Shown here in pieces: positions 7,696 to 17,591 of a stretch of DNA of 64,000 bases. The notes below the pieces were generated by a model. It searched no databases and had not been told where the DNA came from. It was given only the letters and a program-made list of their open reading frames with translations. This stretch comes from Bacillota bacterium (GTDB taxonomy: Bacteria; Bacillota; Clostridia; Acetivibrionales; DTU013). The stretch's first letter is position 1. The number at the start of each line of letters is the position of its first letter. A program made the translations under genes and the position numbers. The stretch is from NCBI GenBank assembly GCA_023433505.1, contig JAEZCO010000065.1, positions 67,572-131,571 of the forward strand. Reading direction: 5' to 3'.

Positions 7696-10600
7696 CTATA
7701 ATACATCCAGTTGAGCACTCACACCCTCACGGCCATCCCATCTCCTTTCCTTCACAAGCATAGCTCCCTCCGGCGGAATCCCTTTTTCGTCGAAAATCCG
7801 CAACTCATTTTCTTCCTTGAACCAGCACTCCGGGAGATAGTAAGAATCCTGTGGGCCAACGTTCCAGTAGCGTCCCGCATTGCGGCCATTGAAGAAAATC
7901 TGCCCCTTCCGGGACGGATGGATTTTCAGGTAGATTGGCCCGGCAGGCTTCTCCGATTTGAACCGGGTTTCAAACCATGCCGGATTTCCGGGCATTCCCC
8001 GGCAATCGTCCCTTCTCTCAGCAGGATACTCCCAGGGCTTGAATTCCCAGAGCCCCTCTTTGCTGAGGTTTGACAGCAGCGCATGGAATGTCAGAGTATT
8101 CAGTGCATCCGGCCGCACATCCCCCCACATGAGAAAGTCGACTCTGTTTTTCCCTGCCTTTAGCTGTTCTTTCAGAATAAAGTCCGCAAAACCCTGCCCC
8201 GGATTTTCATAGAACCCCACCGCTTCACCGTTGCATAAAACGAGTACGCTGTAATTGCCGCAATAAACACCATATACCGGCACAGGCACGTCAAGGCTGA
8301 ATTCAATGCTGCCGGTCCACAACCGTTGATTTACAAGCTCAGCCAAATGGTCATCCTCGTTCAAATGTCCGGGAAGGGATGGAATCAAGGATGACTTGAA
8401 CTCACCCCCTGCTTTGATAACCGGTTTTGATGAGACGAGGGGGACCGCATGGTAAATATGTCCGTATACGCCTTTCTTTTCGCCCATTCTCCAGCTGTGG
8501 CTGAAACGGCCCAGATTATCCGCCAGCATTGTCAGAGTATTCCTTCCTTTTCTCAGCAAAGCAGGCAAAGGCGTCCTCACCGCGCCCGGACCATGTCCCC
8601 AGGTGCCTATATATCTGCCGTTCAGGTATATTGCAAGCCTGTCGCAGGATTCTACCGGAAACAGCCCATATTGCTGCTCATCCTCCACATCAATTGTCAA
8701 GCGGTACCAGCAATACCCGTAATTTACCCCCAAGGCTGACATTTCAGAGGGTCCGTCGGTCCTGACCCATTCCAGGCCCTCGCCGGCGGGCTCCCGGCAT
8801 ACATTGACAAGGCTCCAATCCTTTAACTCAGGGAGATCGGCATCTGCGTTTTTCGTATTGGACTTTCTGCCACACAGCACTCTGTCAAAGATATTCATCT
8901 CATAAAATCCTTCGTCCATTTCCGGCAGCCTTATATCCGCTTCCGTTTCTCCGACATATTCAGGCCCGATCACCAGCTTATTATCCAGCCACCAGCAGCG
9001 TCCTGCAAGATCAGTATTGACAATCAATACGGTGAGTCCATCGAAATCCATTGCTTTTGGAGAGCATCCTCCGCTGACGGTTTCCCTTTTTTCCGTCCCG
9101 TTTATGCAGATTTTTGCATGCCAGCCCACAGGGCCATGGAATACCAGTATACATTCGCCAAAGAATCCCAGAGGCATAAGATTCGCATAGTTTACTACCT
9201 GCCGCCGGGTCAATTGTACATTTACAGGCAGGATAACCGCACCAAAAGGCTCCAGTGAAATCTCCAGCCCGCATCCCTCTTCCAATTCCATATGAGTGCT
9301 GGTGAGGCACGTGTCGCCGCCGTTTGTAAAGGTCATCCACTCCCCCTCCGTACCGGAAAGCTTCCAGCCTTTGATCCCTTCCATTCCTTGCATCTGCTTT
9401 ATTTCGGTCTTTTTGCCTGCAAAGAATGCTCCCATGCTGTCGGACAGCATATTTACAATTTTTGTGGCATAATATTTCTCCGTTGGCTCGCCGCCTTCCG
9501 CCAGAGGGGAATCAAGGTCATAGCTGGTGATTATATGGTAGAAAGGGTCGTACTGCAGCCGTCCTCCCCAAAAGCCGAAGTTTGTACCGCCATGCCACAT
9601 ATAGTAGTTTACCTGCCCTCCGCTTCCGAGGATTTCCATAACCTTTCTGGCAACGTCCAAAGGATGCTTTGTCTGGTGCTGCCTGCCCCAGCTGTCCAGT
9701 CCGCCGCACCAGAGCTCTGTGACAAGGATGGGCGCATCGGGCTGGACAGACCTCATCCTGGCGATGTCCCCGGCAGGGTCCTCCCAGGTGTTGACACACT
9801 CCACATTGCCGGCCTCCGTCTTTCCTTCAAACAACCGGTTGCAGTTGATTACAGGTACCTGAAAGCCCGATTCCTCAAAGCATCGGTTAATATCCGCAAA
9901 ATAGCTTGTTCTTCCCGGGACACAAGGCATCAGATGCTCATTCTCATTTTGGACCAGAATGATATTGCCCCCATGCGCCGCATCCATCCTGGCCAGTTCT
10001 GGCAAAATACGCATAAAGAACCGTTTATAGTAGAACGTATAAATCGCATTGTCTGTGCGGTACTGTATTCCGGCTTTGCCGGCCAGCCATGCAGGAAACC
10101 CGCCGAAATCCCATTCAGAGCAGATATATGGGCCGGGACGGAGAATAACATATAATCCGACCTCGCCTGCCAACCGTATAAATGCTTCAATATCCTTATC
10201 TCCGCTAAAATCAAACTGTCCTTCCTCAGGCTCGTGGAAATTCCATGCCATATAGGTAGAAATACAGTTGAGGCCGGCCCGTTTTGCCTTGTATAAGCGG
10301 TCTCGCCATAATCCCGCCGGTACGCGGAAATAATGAAGCTCTCCGCTTGTCAGCCATATTCGCCTGTCATTGATGCGATAGCTGTACTGATCATATGAAA
10401 CCATCTTTTTCTTCGGTAAGCCAATGTTTACAATGCACGCCTTGTGTGGCGCAACAGCTATACGGAAGCCGGCTTCTCCCGGCTTAATGTAACCGGGTCC
10501 AAAATTTTCTTTTTCACAGCATGTATACTCTTCCGCCGCTTGAATGCCGAGAGTCCCTTTGACTGCAAACTGCGAATTCCCGGTGGTACCGGTTTCCAGA

Positions 10601-12543
10601 TTGCCCAGCAGGACAGCCTTTTCTCCGTTTTGATACCGCCAGAATAAAAAGCATACCGGCTTTTGCCAGTCTTCATTCTCCCACCGGATACCCTCCGGCC
10701 CCCATCCGGACCCGCCAAATGCCGAAGATACGGCATAATAGGTCTGGGGGCTGCCGATGGACTTTGAAGTCAGGTGCAATTCTCCGGGCGTACCCCACTC
10801 CGGCGTTTCCCAGAGAAAGCAGGGCTTTTCCTTATGCTTTGCAAAGATCGGTCCTCCAAGACAACGGATAAGTGAATCCCAGCCATCATTTTCTTTCATA
10901 GACCTTTGATGCTGTCTGACCTGTAAGCCATAAGCGCCGACAATCCGTCCAAGCTTTTCTTCTATCGCCGCAGCGGAGGGCAGATCACAAAGCACGGCAT
11001 CCTCTTCCACAGCCAGAGAGAGGGTGTCTCTTAGTTCCGCCGGCAATAACCCGGCCTGCCCGGTAAAAAGCACCGGAATGCCCGAATCGATCTTATCCCG
11101 CAGTGTACTGCACAAGGCATGTCCTATCCCGGCAGGCGCGGGAAATATCAACGCATCTGCCTCCACATCGCGAAGCCACTCGCTTCTGGTTATGGAAAGG
11201 ACAGGAACTCCGTATTTCTGCAGCATGGAAATCCAGTCGTCCATCTCCTCTCCCCGGCTGTAGCTTTCCGGACGGCGCAAAAGATACTCCAGCCCTTTGC
11301 GGTGATACACCAGGCATGGCCCGCCGGGCACAGGCTTTTTCAGCAAATCTGCGGCACAGGCATCCATGGTGGTACACAGAAGCTTCACCGTCTCTTCGGG
11401 AATCAAATCAAATCCCCGGTTCATCCACGAAATATAACAGCCTTCCGACCCCTTGAGCACATTCCCGGGCATTCGCAATGCAGCATGGCTATAAGCCCAT
11501 ATTTCCCATGCCACCTTGCTGGGGTATTGATGGATGCTGTCCCAGGGCTCCCAGGCATCAAAGGTTTCTATCAGAAACATGTGCCTGCAGGGGGATTTGG
11601 CCAGCATAGCCAGGTTTACCAGCAGATTGGACAACTGAAAGGTATACCCCATGGAGTGGGCGGGCCAGTAGTCCTGCCAGGCCGAAGCCCAGGTCTGTGT
11701 AATCCATAAATCCAGATACCCGGAATTTGCCACCTGCTCCAGGTCAAAGCCATGGGAGCGCCATTCCTCCATGGAGGATGTCCCTGAATCATATCCGATA
11801 ATAATAAATCCGGGAATCAACGCTTTGATGCGTGCAAAAAGACTAATAAAGGATTTATTAAGGGCAGCACTGTTTTCCGGCTCCATATAACGCTTGCGAT
11901 TGCCTCTTACATAGGCGGGTGTGAAAACCGAGTCCCTGAGGATCACGGCATCAAATCCCGTATTTTTACACATATCGCACAGTTTGTCCGCGAAATACTC
12001 CCCGAAGGTAGGTCCTTTTACCTGGCAAACGGCTTCATCCTCCGGCGCCTTGACGTCAGAGCCGAAATAAAACGTGCCGTACCTTGCCCTGTCAACTTCC
12101 GGGTGTTCATAAAACCACTTGCCCCGAATATTATAGTGGGCCTTTTCCCTGACCTCCTCCGTACGCCCGCTCCAGCCCTCGCAGCTCATATCGGCATTAT
12201 AGGCCATGGTCTCACCGCCCAGTAGAATCAAGCCTACGTGGAAATCTGAAACCTTCCTTCGGCAAGCCTCCTGCTTAATACTGCCCACCAGTTCTTTAAC
12301 CCGCCGGTATGTCCAGGCTTCATAGGTGGGAGCCTGACAGGTGGCAATTTGATCCTCCAGCCTGCCGTTCCAGTACAAGACAGCATCATAAAGCCAGCCG
12401 ATGCAAAGGGACAGTCCCTTCCTTGCATCCGGCTCTCTGATCCATAACGGCGTTAACCGGTCAAACAGTTCTTTTACTTTACTATCGGCGGACCCTCCCT
12501 GAAACCAGTATAAATCCATTTCTGTCCAGCATTCTTTGTTCAT
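7696..12543 (-). CDS. fusion protein: N-terminal unrecognised glycosidase-like half, C-terminal GH35 beta-galactosidase
   Basis: 1615 residues with no signal peptide, so probably cytoplasmic. Residues about 720-1615 are a GH35 beta-galactosidase: RIWLTSGELHYFRVP, AWNFHEPEEG, LRPGPYICSEWDFGGFPAWL, the acid/base site QNENEH (near 866) and the nucleophile region VTELWCGGLDSWG (near 942), followed by beta-sandwich jelly-roll domains. Residues 1-700 look like another TIM barrel (LRDSVFTPAYVRG, DLWITQTWASAW, LIETFDAWEPWD) with a flavodoxin/GATase-like section (VEADALIFPAP near 470), as in beta-galactosidase trimerisation domains; I cannot name its family. The start has AGGGAG upstream. The gene lies in the importer operon, 52 bases after the unknown hydrolase gene. 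GH35 activity releases terminal beta-galactose; the N-terminal half probably cuts an adjacent linkage. GH35 proteins are usually 600-900 residues, so the fusion is unusual. Confidence 0.88.
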   Translation of the reverse strand: MNKECWTEMDLYWFQGGSADSKVKELFDRLTPLWIREPDARKGLSLCIGWLYDAVLYWNGRLEDQIATCQAPTYEAWTYRRVKELVGSIKQEACRRKVSDFHVGLILLGGETMAYNADMSCEGWSGRTEEVREKAHYNIRGKWFYEHPEVDRARYGTFYFGSDVKAPEDEAVCQVKGPTFGEYFADKLCDMCKNTGFDAVILRDSVFTPAYVRGNRKRYMEPENSAALNKSFISLFARIKALIPGFIIIGYDSGTSSMEEWRSHGFDLEQVANSGYLDLWITQTWASAWQDYWPAHSMGYTFQLSNLLVNLAMLAKSPCRHMFLIETFDAWEPWDSIHQYPSKVAWEIWAYSHAALRMPGNVLKGSEGCYISWMNRGFDLIPEETVKLLCTTMDACAADLLKKPVPGGPCLVYHRKGLEYLLRRPESYSRGEEMDDWISMLQKYGVPVLSITRSEWLRDVEADALIFPAPAGIGHALCSTLRDKIDSGIPVLFTGQAGLLPAELRDTLSLAVEEDAVLCDLPSAAAIEEKLGRIVGAYGLQVRQHQRSMKENDGWDSLIRCLGGPIFAKHKEKPCFLWETPEWGTPGELHLTSKSIGSPQTYYAVSSAFGGSGWGPEGIRWENEDWQKPVCFLFWRYQNGEKAVLLGNLETGTTGNSQFAVKGTLGIQAAEEYTCCEKENFGPGYIKPGEAGFRIAVAPHKACIVNIGLPKKKMVSYDQYSYRINDRRIWLTSGELHYFRVPAGLWRDRLYKAKRAGLNCISTYMAWNFHEPEEGQFDFSGDKDIEAFIRLAGEVGLYVILRPGPYICSEWDFGGFPAWLAGKAGIQYRTDNAIYTFYYKRFFMRILPELARMDAAHGGNIILVQNENEHLMPCVPGRTSYFADINRCFEESGFQVPVINCNRLFEGKTEAGNVECVNTWEDPAGDIARMRSVQPDAPILVTELWCGGLDSWGRQHQTKHPLDVARKVMEILGSGGQVNYYMWHGGTNFGFWGGRLQYDPFYHIITSYDLDSPLAEGGEPTEKYYATKIVNMLSDSMGAFFAGKKTEIKQMQGMEGIKGWKLSGTEGEWMTFTNGGDTCLTSTHMELEEGCGLEISLEPFGAVILPVNVQLTRRQVVNYANLMPLGFFGECILVFHGPVGWHAKICINGTEKRETVSGGCSPKAMDFDGLTVLIVNTDLAGRCWWLDNKLVIGPEYVGETEADIRLPEMDEGFYEMNIFDRVLCGRKSNTKNADADLPELKDWSLVNVCREPAGEGLEWVRTDGPSEMSALGVNYGYCWYRLTIDVEDEQQYGLFPVESCDRLAIYLNGRYIGTWGHGPGAVRTPLPALLRKGRNTLTMLADNLGRFSHSWRMGEKKGVYGHIYHAVPLVSSKPVIKAGGEFKSSLIPSLPGHLNEDDHLAELVNQRLWTGSIEFSLDVPVPVYGVYCGNYSVLVLCNGEAVGFYENPGQGFADFILKEQLKAGKNRVDFLMWGDVRPDALNTLTFHALLSNLSKEGLWEFKPWEYPAERRDDCRGMPGNPAWFETRFKSEKPAGPIYLKIHPSRKGQIFFNGRNAGRYWNVGPQDSYYLPECWFKEENELRIFDEKGIPPEGAMLVKERRWDGREGVSAQLDVL

Positions 12544-12595
12544 TTTTCACTTCTCCCTGGCGGAATGTCCTGTTTATCCTTCCGGGAACATTCCT

Positions 12596-14908
12596 TTACG
12601 CGTTTGTCATGACTACCTTTCTCATGCCCGTTATGGATACGATATCTCCGAGGTAATCGCTGTATGGATCGGCATATGTTTCGACCAGTTCCAACCGGTC
12701 CGGCAGCAGGGTAAAGCACTCCCATGTGATCCCTTGGTTGTTTCTTTTTGGTAAGAGAATTTCATCAGCACGGTCGCAATTGATGTCCAATGCCGCAGCA
12801 TACAGGGGCGTCCAGCCGTCCTCAACCGGACACCCGTCATCACTTCCGCACATATCCAGTTCATGGTATCCGCCCTGGCCTGCAAATATTTTTAATCTCA
12901 CTTTATCTTTCTTCCTTTGAAACAATATCACTTTATCCAAAGGCCTTGTTTTATCCCGGTACAAAGCTGTATTATCCCTGATTCCCAGAATACCGCCGAA
13001 ATCACTTTCTTTCATCCTGCCGATTTCCCGGTACAGCTTCCCAAAGCCATCCGGCGCGAAGGTTGAAGCCTGTATGCATTTAAGCCGGAGCGAAACTCCT
13101 GGATCATACTCCACGGAATAGATCTCAAGATGCAGTTTTTTATCAGTATTACACCTTTTGACCATAATGAGCTCATCCGCATCTCCCTCACTGTATATCC
13201 GCGGAATTAAGTTTGCAGTTGTCAGGGTAATCAATGATTCTTCCGGCCCTATGCTGAGAGTCTCTTTATCCGTGCCGATAAGCACTCCATTCTGCATATA
13301 GAAGTATAAGACCATTGAACCGTCCCGTTCTTTTTTTACTTGCAGCAATACATCATCGCCGCTTCCATTGATTGCAATCCGCTGCAGGCAGATAATTTCA
13401 CCTGTATGCCATGACCCGGGTATCCGGTATGGCTGGCCTGTTATCCATCTTTTGTCCTTATTGTAAAAATCAAAGCAAGACATTGCATTGTAGGATTTCC
13501 TGCCATTGATGAATAACGTATTCCGGGAATATACTGCCGGGGGGTTACCCATGCTGTTTTCCATCAGTCTCTGCATGTCCGTATCAAAATAGGCATTGGG
13601 GTCATCCGGTATGTTTCTGTCATTCTCCGGGGATAGCAAGACCTCCTTTAATCTCAGAAAGTTGGTCCGGGGAGTGTAGTCGGGCCTGGTTTCATATCCG
13701 TAGGTATCCCTCCTGTGGGGATTGCCGGAATTGAAGAGATACCATGCCGGCTCAAACTGAATACCGCCGGCTCTCTCCTTCAAAGCCTTCCTTACAAAAG
13801 CGGAAATGATTTCCACGGGACAGTCGTCATCATTCTGTGCGTAATATTTTTTACCGCCGATGGTGAAAACCATCTCGCTCCAGAACCAGGACTGGTTTGA
13901 AATTCCCCAGTCCGCCCCCTCAATATGCTTCAGGGGATGGTCCCTATAGGGTAAATCAAAACAAAGGGATTCATCAATTGGATGGCTTCCGTTTACAGAA
14001 GTAAAATACACCGGATTGTCAAAGTTACCGCCTGAATTATCCCTGGCGTCATGTTTTCTTATCTTATCGGAAAGTCTCTCCAGATTATTTGCCAAATGAT
14101 AATTATTGTTGGCATAAGAGAATATTACCTTTTTTCCAAGGGCTTCAACGGCATAGGTCTGCAAATCTTTATACGGCCGGGTATCAAAATACGGCTGGTA
14201 ATTGCCGTCCTTTACATATCTTTTTCCGCCTGCTTCGGGAATGTTCATAAGCCAGCATGAGTCCGTCCAGTAGAGCACCAGGTCTTCCTTTTTACATAAA
14301 TCAACGGCCCCCCTGACAATCTCAGGCTCCAGCAGGAACCCGTGCCCTCCCGTCACTTTCATAACCAGGTCCGACCCGTATATTTCATGGAACCGGATGC
14401 CGGCAAAGGCGTTTGGATAAAAAGCCTTCAGGGCCGCAGCCGTATCCAGGTCCATGGACATCCCTGTCCGCCGGTCCTTTCCGTCCCTGTAAAGCGGCGG
14501 AGGCTGGAGGTCGGACAATTCACCGTTCTGCTCGGTGGCATTTCCCGAGGAATACATTTCAAGGAAGAAAGATAGGGTCCCCCTCCCGCTTGTATAGTTT
14601 CTTTCAAAAAAATCAAGGGCATGACGCAATGCGGGGTGAATACGGTCCATTTGCGCAGCATTCCGTATCCCGTAAGCATTTCTGTCGTAAAATTGTATGG
14701 GATAAATAATCACCGCTGCCTTATACCTGCATTCCAGCTCTGCCAATGCCGAATAGATATTCTCCAGACACCTGTCCATTTCGGCAAAATCATCCCGGTA
14801 TTTACTTATCAGATCTCCTTTGAAGCCTTCCTCAATTAAAAACAAAAGCCACGGTCTATATTCCGGGCCGGAATTATTCACCTCGGGGCAATGATTCATT
14901 GTAAGCAT
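12596..14908 (-). CDS. cytoplasmic paralogue of the unrecognised hydrolase-like family with C-terminal propeller
   Basis: A 770-residue protein without a signal peptide, homologous along its length to the central part of the secreted 1459-residue protein. Shared blocks include LLFLI-D/E-EG, IYP-x-QFYD-x-x-AYG, MDRIH-x-AL, LE-x-x-SSG, PPP, SMDxD-x-AALKA, RFHE-x-YGSD (near 173), DSCWLM (near 216), F-x-ANNNYH-x-A-x-NLE and W-x-SEM (near 344). Residues about 480-760 hold FG-GAP-like repeats (GDADELIMVKR, RADEILLPKR). Conserved Asp/Glu within aromatic-rich motifs suggest a glycosidase, but I recognise no GH family. The start region is ambiguous: TTG 14911, ATG 14908 and ATG 14899 all follow GGGAGGT, and 14908 is used. 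The gene abuts the stop of the DUF5054 gene. Confidence 0.75.
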   Translation of the reverse strand: MLTMNHCPEVNNSGPEYRPWLLFLIEEGFKGDLISKYRDDFAEMDRCLENIYSALAELECRYKAAVIIYPIQFYDRNAYGIRNAAQMDRIHPALRHALDFFERNYTSGRGTLSFFLEMYSSGNATEQNGELSDLQPPPLYRDGKDRRTGMSMDLDTAAALKAFYPNAFAGIRFHEIYGSDLVMKVTGGHGFLLEPEIVRGAVDLCKKEDLVLYWTDSCWLMNIPEAGGKRYVKDGNYQPYFDTRPYKDLQTYAVEALGKKVIFSYANNNYHLANNLERLSDKIRKHDARDNSGGNFDNPVYFTSVNGSHPIDESLCFDLPYRDHPLKHIEGADWGISNQSWFWSEMVFTIGGKKYYAQNDDDCPVEIISAFVRKALKERAGGIQFEPAWYLFNSGNPHRRDTYGYETRPDYTPRTNFLRLKEVLLSPENDRNIPDDPNAYFDTDMQRLMENSMGNPPAVYSRNTLFINGRKSYNAMSCFDFYNKDKRWITGQPYRIPGSWHTGEIICLQRIAINGSGDDVLLQVKKERDGSMVLYFYMQNGVLIGTDKETLSIGPEESLITLTTANLIPRIYSEGDADELIMVKRCNTDKKLHLEIYSVEYDPGVSLRLKCIQASTFAPDGFGKLYREIGRMKESDFGGILGIRDNTALYRDKTRPLDKVILFQRKKDKVRLKIFAGQGGYHELDMCGSDDGCPVEDGWTPLYAAALDINCDRADEILLPKRNNQGITWECFTLLPDRLELVETYADPYSDYLGDIVSITGMRKVVMTNA

Positions 14909-14911
14909 CAA

Positions 14912-17551
14912 TCAGCTACCTCCCGTTTTTAAATATAAGGTATGAATCTCGAAGGGTTTCGTGGAAAAGACGATACTGTCGGTATTTGCAGCAATTTCAT
15001 TAAAATTATCCTCCAGCAAGCCGCATACCCCAATGGATTTGAACCTTTTGGAAAACACCAGCCTTACTTCCTTCCGAAGGGCATACATCTCTCTTACCCG
15101 CATCACATAGCCGTCTCCTTTTTCAGACAGTTTGAAACAGATTACCTCCATACCTTCCAGCTCTTGAATCAAATCAACAGTAGCAGGCTTTAATTTATCT
15201 CCGGCATTCTTTTTCTCCGCAAACCCTGTCAACGGTTCCGTAACAGCTTCCAGTGCCAGTTTGGGAACCTCTCCGTCGACCCAGTTGCCGGAATGAGGAA
15301 TCAGCCTGTAGCTGCAGACGAAATCCCCCCCGATCCACTGGGGAAAATTCGTGCCCCAGCTGTTGTTAAAGGCGTTGAAAAACAGGACGGGAGCAGATTT
15401 TTCATATTCCTTCCGGTATTTATAAATGCCTTCATCCCCAATGGAGAACAGCGGTGTATCAAAGGGGACCACAGCCATGCCGTGCACCCCGTCGGAAATA
15501 TCCAGCCAATTTTCACAGCAATACAGTAAATGGTTGGCATCCTTGACGATATCCATTCCGGGATCAATGACACATCCGGTTTTGTTGATCCGGACCTCCG
15601 GCTCCTTCAAGTTGACGGGGAAAACAAAATGCCCTGCCTCAACCAGCGGAGTTTCCTCCTTGCCGCTTAACTTGAAGGTCATATCGATATACGGCTGATT
15701 CTCATATAAGGTAACCTGCAATTCGATCATCGCTGCATTGCCATATTCCGTGACGCTTTCATCTCCCAGTTCCTTGCGCAAGATCAGAGACGCCGCGCCA
15801 TCCTCCATGACCCCTTCAATGGTATATTCCGAAGGCAATACGGTCAAATGCATCTGCTCCGGATAAGCCAACCTTCCAAGGTCATTCACCAGCCAGTCGG
15901 AGAATCGGTATGCATAAGCGCGTATAAATTCCGTGATATCTTCTATCCCGTATATGTCGTACCTGTATTGTCCGAAGCTGTATTTCTGATTACTATCAAC
16001 CCATTCCTTGCCGCAGGACTTTTCCACAAGGCTCTTGATGCCACCGGAGCCTTTATCCGCAGAAAGTCTGAACCACTTGTTCTCCAGTACACCCAGCGCA
16101 GCATCGCAAAGAAGCTGTCCCTTCTGCCGCTTTGCCTGACTGCCTTCACGGATGCCCAGCGTTTTGTAGCCCAGAGCAGGCATGTTTTCAAGATATGCCA
16201 TCGTTCTGCTGTTGATATTTGACATCCTTACAGGCTGTCCGCTTTCCAGATCCATCAGCTGCCGATGTTCCAACACCTTGCTGTAATTGTCCATATCCAC
16301 CCAGGCGTTCCGTTTCCAGCCCAGGCCGTTAAAGACCACAATTCTGGCCCCTTCAGCGTCCGCACGGGACGCCAGTGTGTCCATCACCCCGGGCAGCGTC
16401 CGGCAGACGGATTCTTCTGCCAGTGCGACCCTGTCCCTCTGTTCCTTCCATGATTCTTCTATCCGTTGATATGCAGCTTTTGTCCTGCTCCGGTTGAAAT
16501 CCTTTTTTCCGTATTGCCTGTCGTAGCCCAAGGTTGTTTTGACATCCAATCCCCAGGTATGTTCTCCAAACAGCAGTGTTTGCTCGTATGCACCATCAAT
16601 CAGCTTTTGGCTCTCAATTCCGGCATGCAAAGGTATGGAGCCCACTTCCCTTCCCAGGACAAGCGCTTTCTCAAGAGAGGCTGTCCTCTGCCTTATCCGC
16701 CGGATCTTCCCAACCTCCGCCGGATAAGAGCCCACCCCATGGATCCAGGTATCGGCAAGATCGCCTTTGATAACCGGGATGTCCTCCAAAGAGTATTGCG
16801 ACAATGCCCTGTAGAAGTCATCCATCGTCCCGACGATGACTTCCGCACCAGGCAATTGGGAATCTGCCCGGTCAATTAGCTGTTGAATGATTTCCGGCTT
16901 CTGAGGCCCCGCATTATCGTTGGTCTGAATAAGCGCAAGCCATACGGGGAAGCCCCAATCCTCGGGAGGCAGCAGGGAGGACCCATAGCCGCCCTTGCTG
17001 TAAAAAGTCAGCACCCGGTTTCCATCGGGTCCCTCCCAGAAAAACAGCCTGGGGACCTCGGGGGCGGTGCAGCCCGGATTGCAGCCAAGATGAAGAAATT
17101 TTACACCGGCCTGATAGAGTATGGAAGGCAGAACCCAGGTATGTCCCGGAACATCGGTCATTTTTGCCGATAGGGGCCCCTTACCGAATTCCTCCGAAAG
17201 CCTGCGCGAAAAATACATGCCCCGGATGTATTCTTCCAGACCGCAGAATTCCGTATGCGTTGTGTAGGGGAGCGCATGCCAGGCAATCTGACCTTTCCGG
17301 ATCAGTGTTTTTGCTCTGGCGATCATGCCGCTTTCTGCGTTGTCCGGAGCAAGAGACTGTAATAACGGCCATGCCGGCATTGTCCATACATATTGGCGGC
17401 CCTCCGGAAACGCTTGGGTGTCTTCGCATGTTTTTACAACATCGGGAAGCATTTTTCTTCCATATCGCTCAATGACTTCTTTCGCCAGCTCCGTGAAGCC
17501 TATATCAAAATGTGTTTTAAATACTACATAAATAACCCTTTTAGCACTCAT
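14912..17551 (-). CDS. DUF5054 / GH38-like glycosidase
   Basis: An 879-residue cytoplasmic protein related to GH38 alpha-mannosidases. The N-terminal metal-site motif is THFDIGF with H14 and D16. A second motif, DVPGHTW (near 133-139), corresponds to the nucleophile region of GH38 (D-x-x-GH). A helical bundle and a C-terminal beta-sandwich domain (about 420-870) complete the family layout. DUF5054 proteins are GH38-like, but their substrate is not established to my knowledge. The ATG at 17551 is preferred over one at 17557, which would sit two bases from the GAGGT box. It lies between the permeases and the unknown hydrolase in the same operon, so it likely trims imported oligosaccharides. Confidence 0.8.
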   Translation of the reverse strand: MSAKRVIYVVFKTHFDIGFTELAKEVIERYGRKMLPDVVKTCEDTQAFPEGRQYVWTMPAWPLLQSLAPDNAESGMIARAKTLIRKGQIAWHALPYTTHTEFCGLEEYIRGMYFSRRLSEEFGKGPLSAKMTDVPGHTWVLPSILYQAGVKFLHLGCNPGCTAPEVPRLFFWEGPDGNRVLTFYSKGGYGSSLLPPEDWGFPVWLALIQTNDNAGPQKPEIIQQLIDRADSQLPGAEVIVGTMDDFYRALSQYSLEDIPVIKGDLADTWIHGVGSYPAEVGKIRRIRQRTASLEKALVLGREVGSIPLHAGIESQKLIDGAYEQTLLFGEHTWGLDVKTTLGYDRQYGKKDFNRSRTKAAYQRIEESWKEQRDRVALAEESVCRTLPGVMDTLASRADAEGARIVVFNGLGWKRNAWVDMDNYSKVLEHRQLMDLESGQPVRMSNINSRTMAYLENMPALGYKTLGIREGSQAKRQKGQLLCDAALGVLENKWFRLSADKGSGGIKSLVEKSCGKEWVDSNQKYSFGQYRYDIYGIEDITEFIRAYAYRFSDWLVNDLGRLAYPEQMHLTVLPSEYTIEGVMEDGAASLILRKELGDESVTEYGNAAMIELQVTLYENQPYIDMTFKLSGKEETPLVEAGHFVFPVNLKEPEVRINKTGCVIDPGMDIVKDANHLLYCCENWLDISDGVHGMAVVPFDTPLFSIGDEGIYKYRKEYEKSAPVLFFNAFNNSWGTNFPQWIGGDFVCSYRLIPHSGNWVDGEVPKLALEAVTEPLTGFAEKKNAGDKLKPATVDLIQELEGMEVICFKLSEKGDGYVMRVREMYALRKEVRLVFSKRFKSIGVCGLLEDNFNEIAANTDSIVFSTKPFEIHTLYLKTGGS

Positions 17552-17591
17552 GTCCATACCTCACCGTTGTTATCGACTTTTGACCTTTTAC

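Noticed and set aside
9292..10155. Plus-strand open frame of 287 codons
   Set aside because: Lies opposite the GH35 catalytic domain; product shows no recognisable motif.
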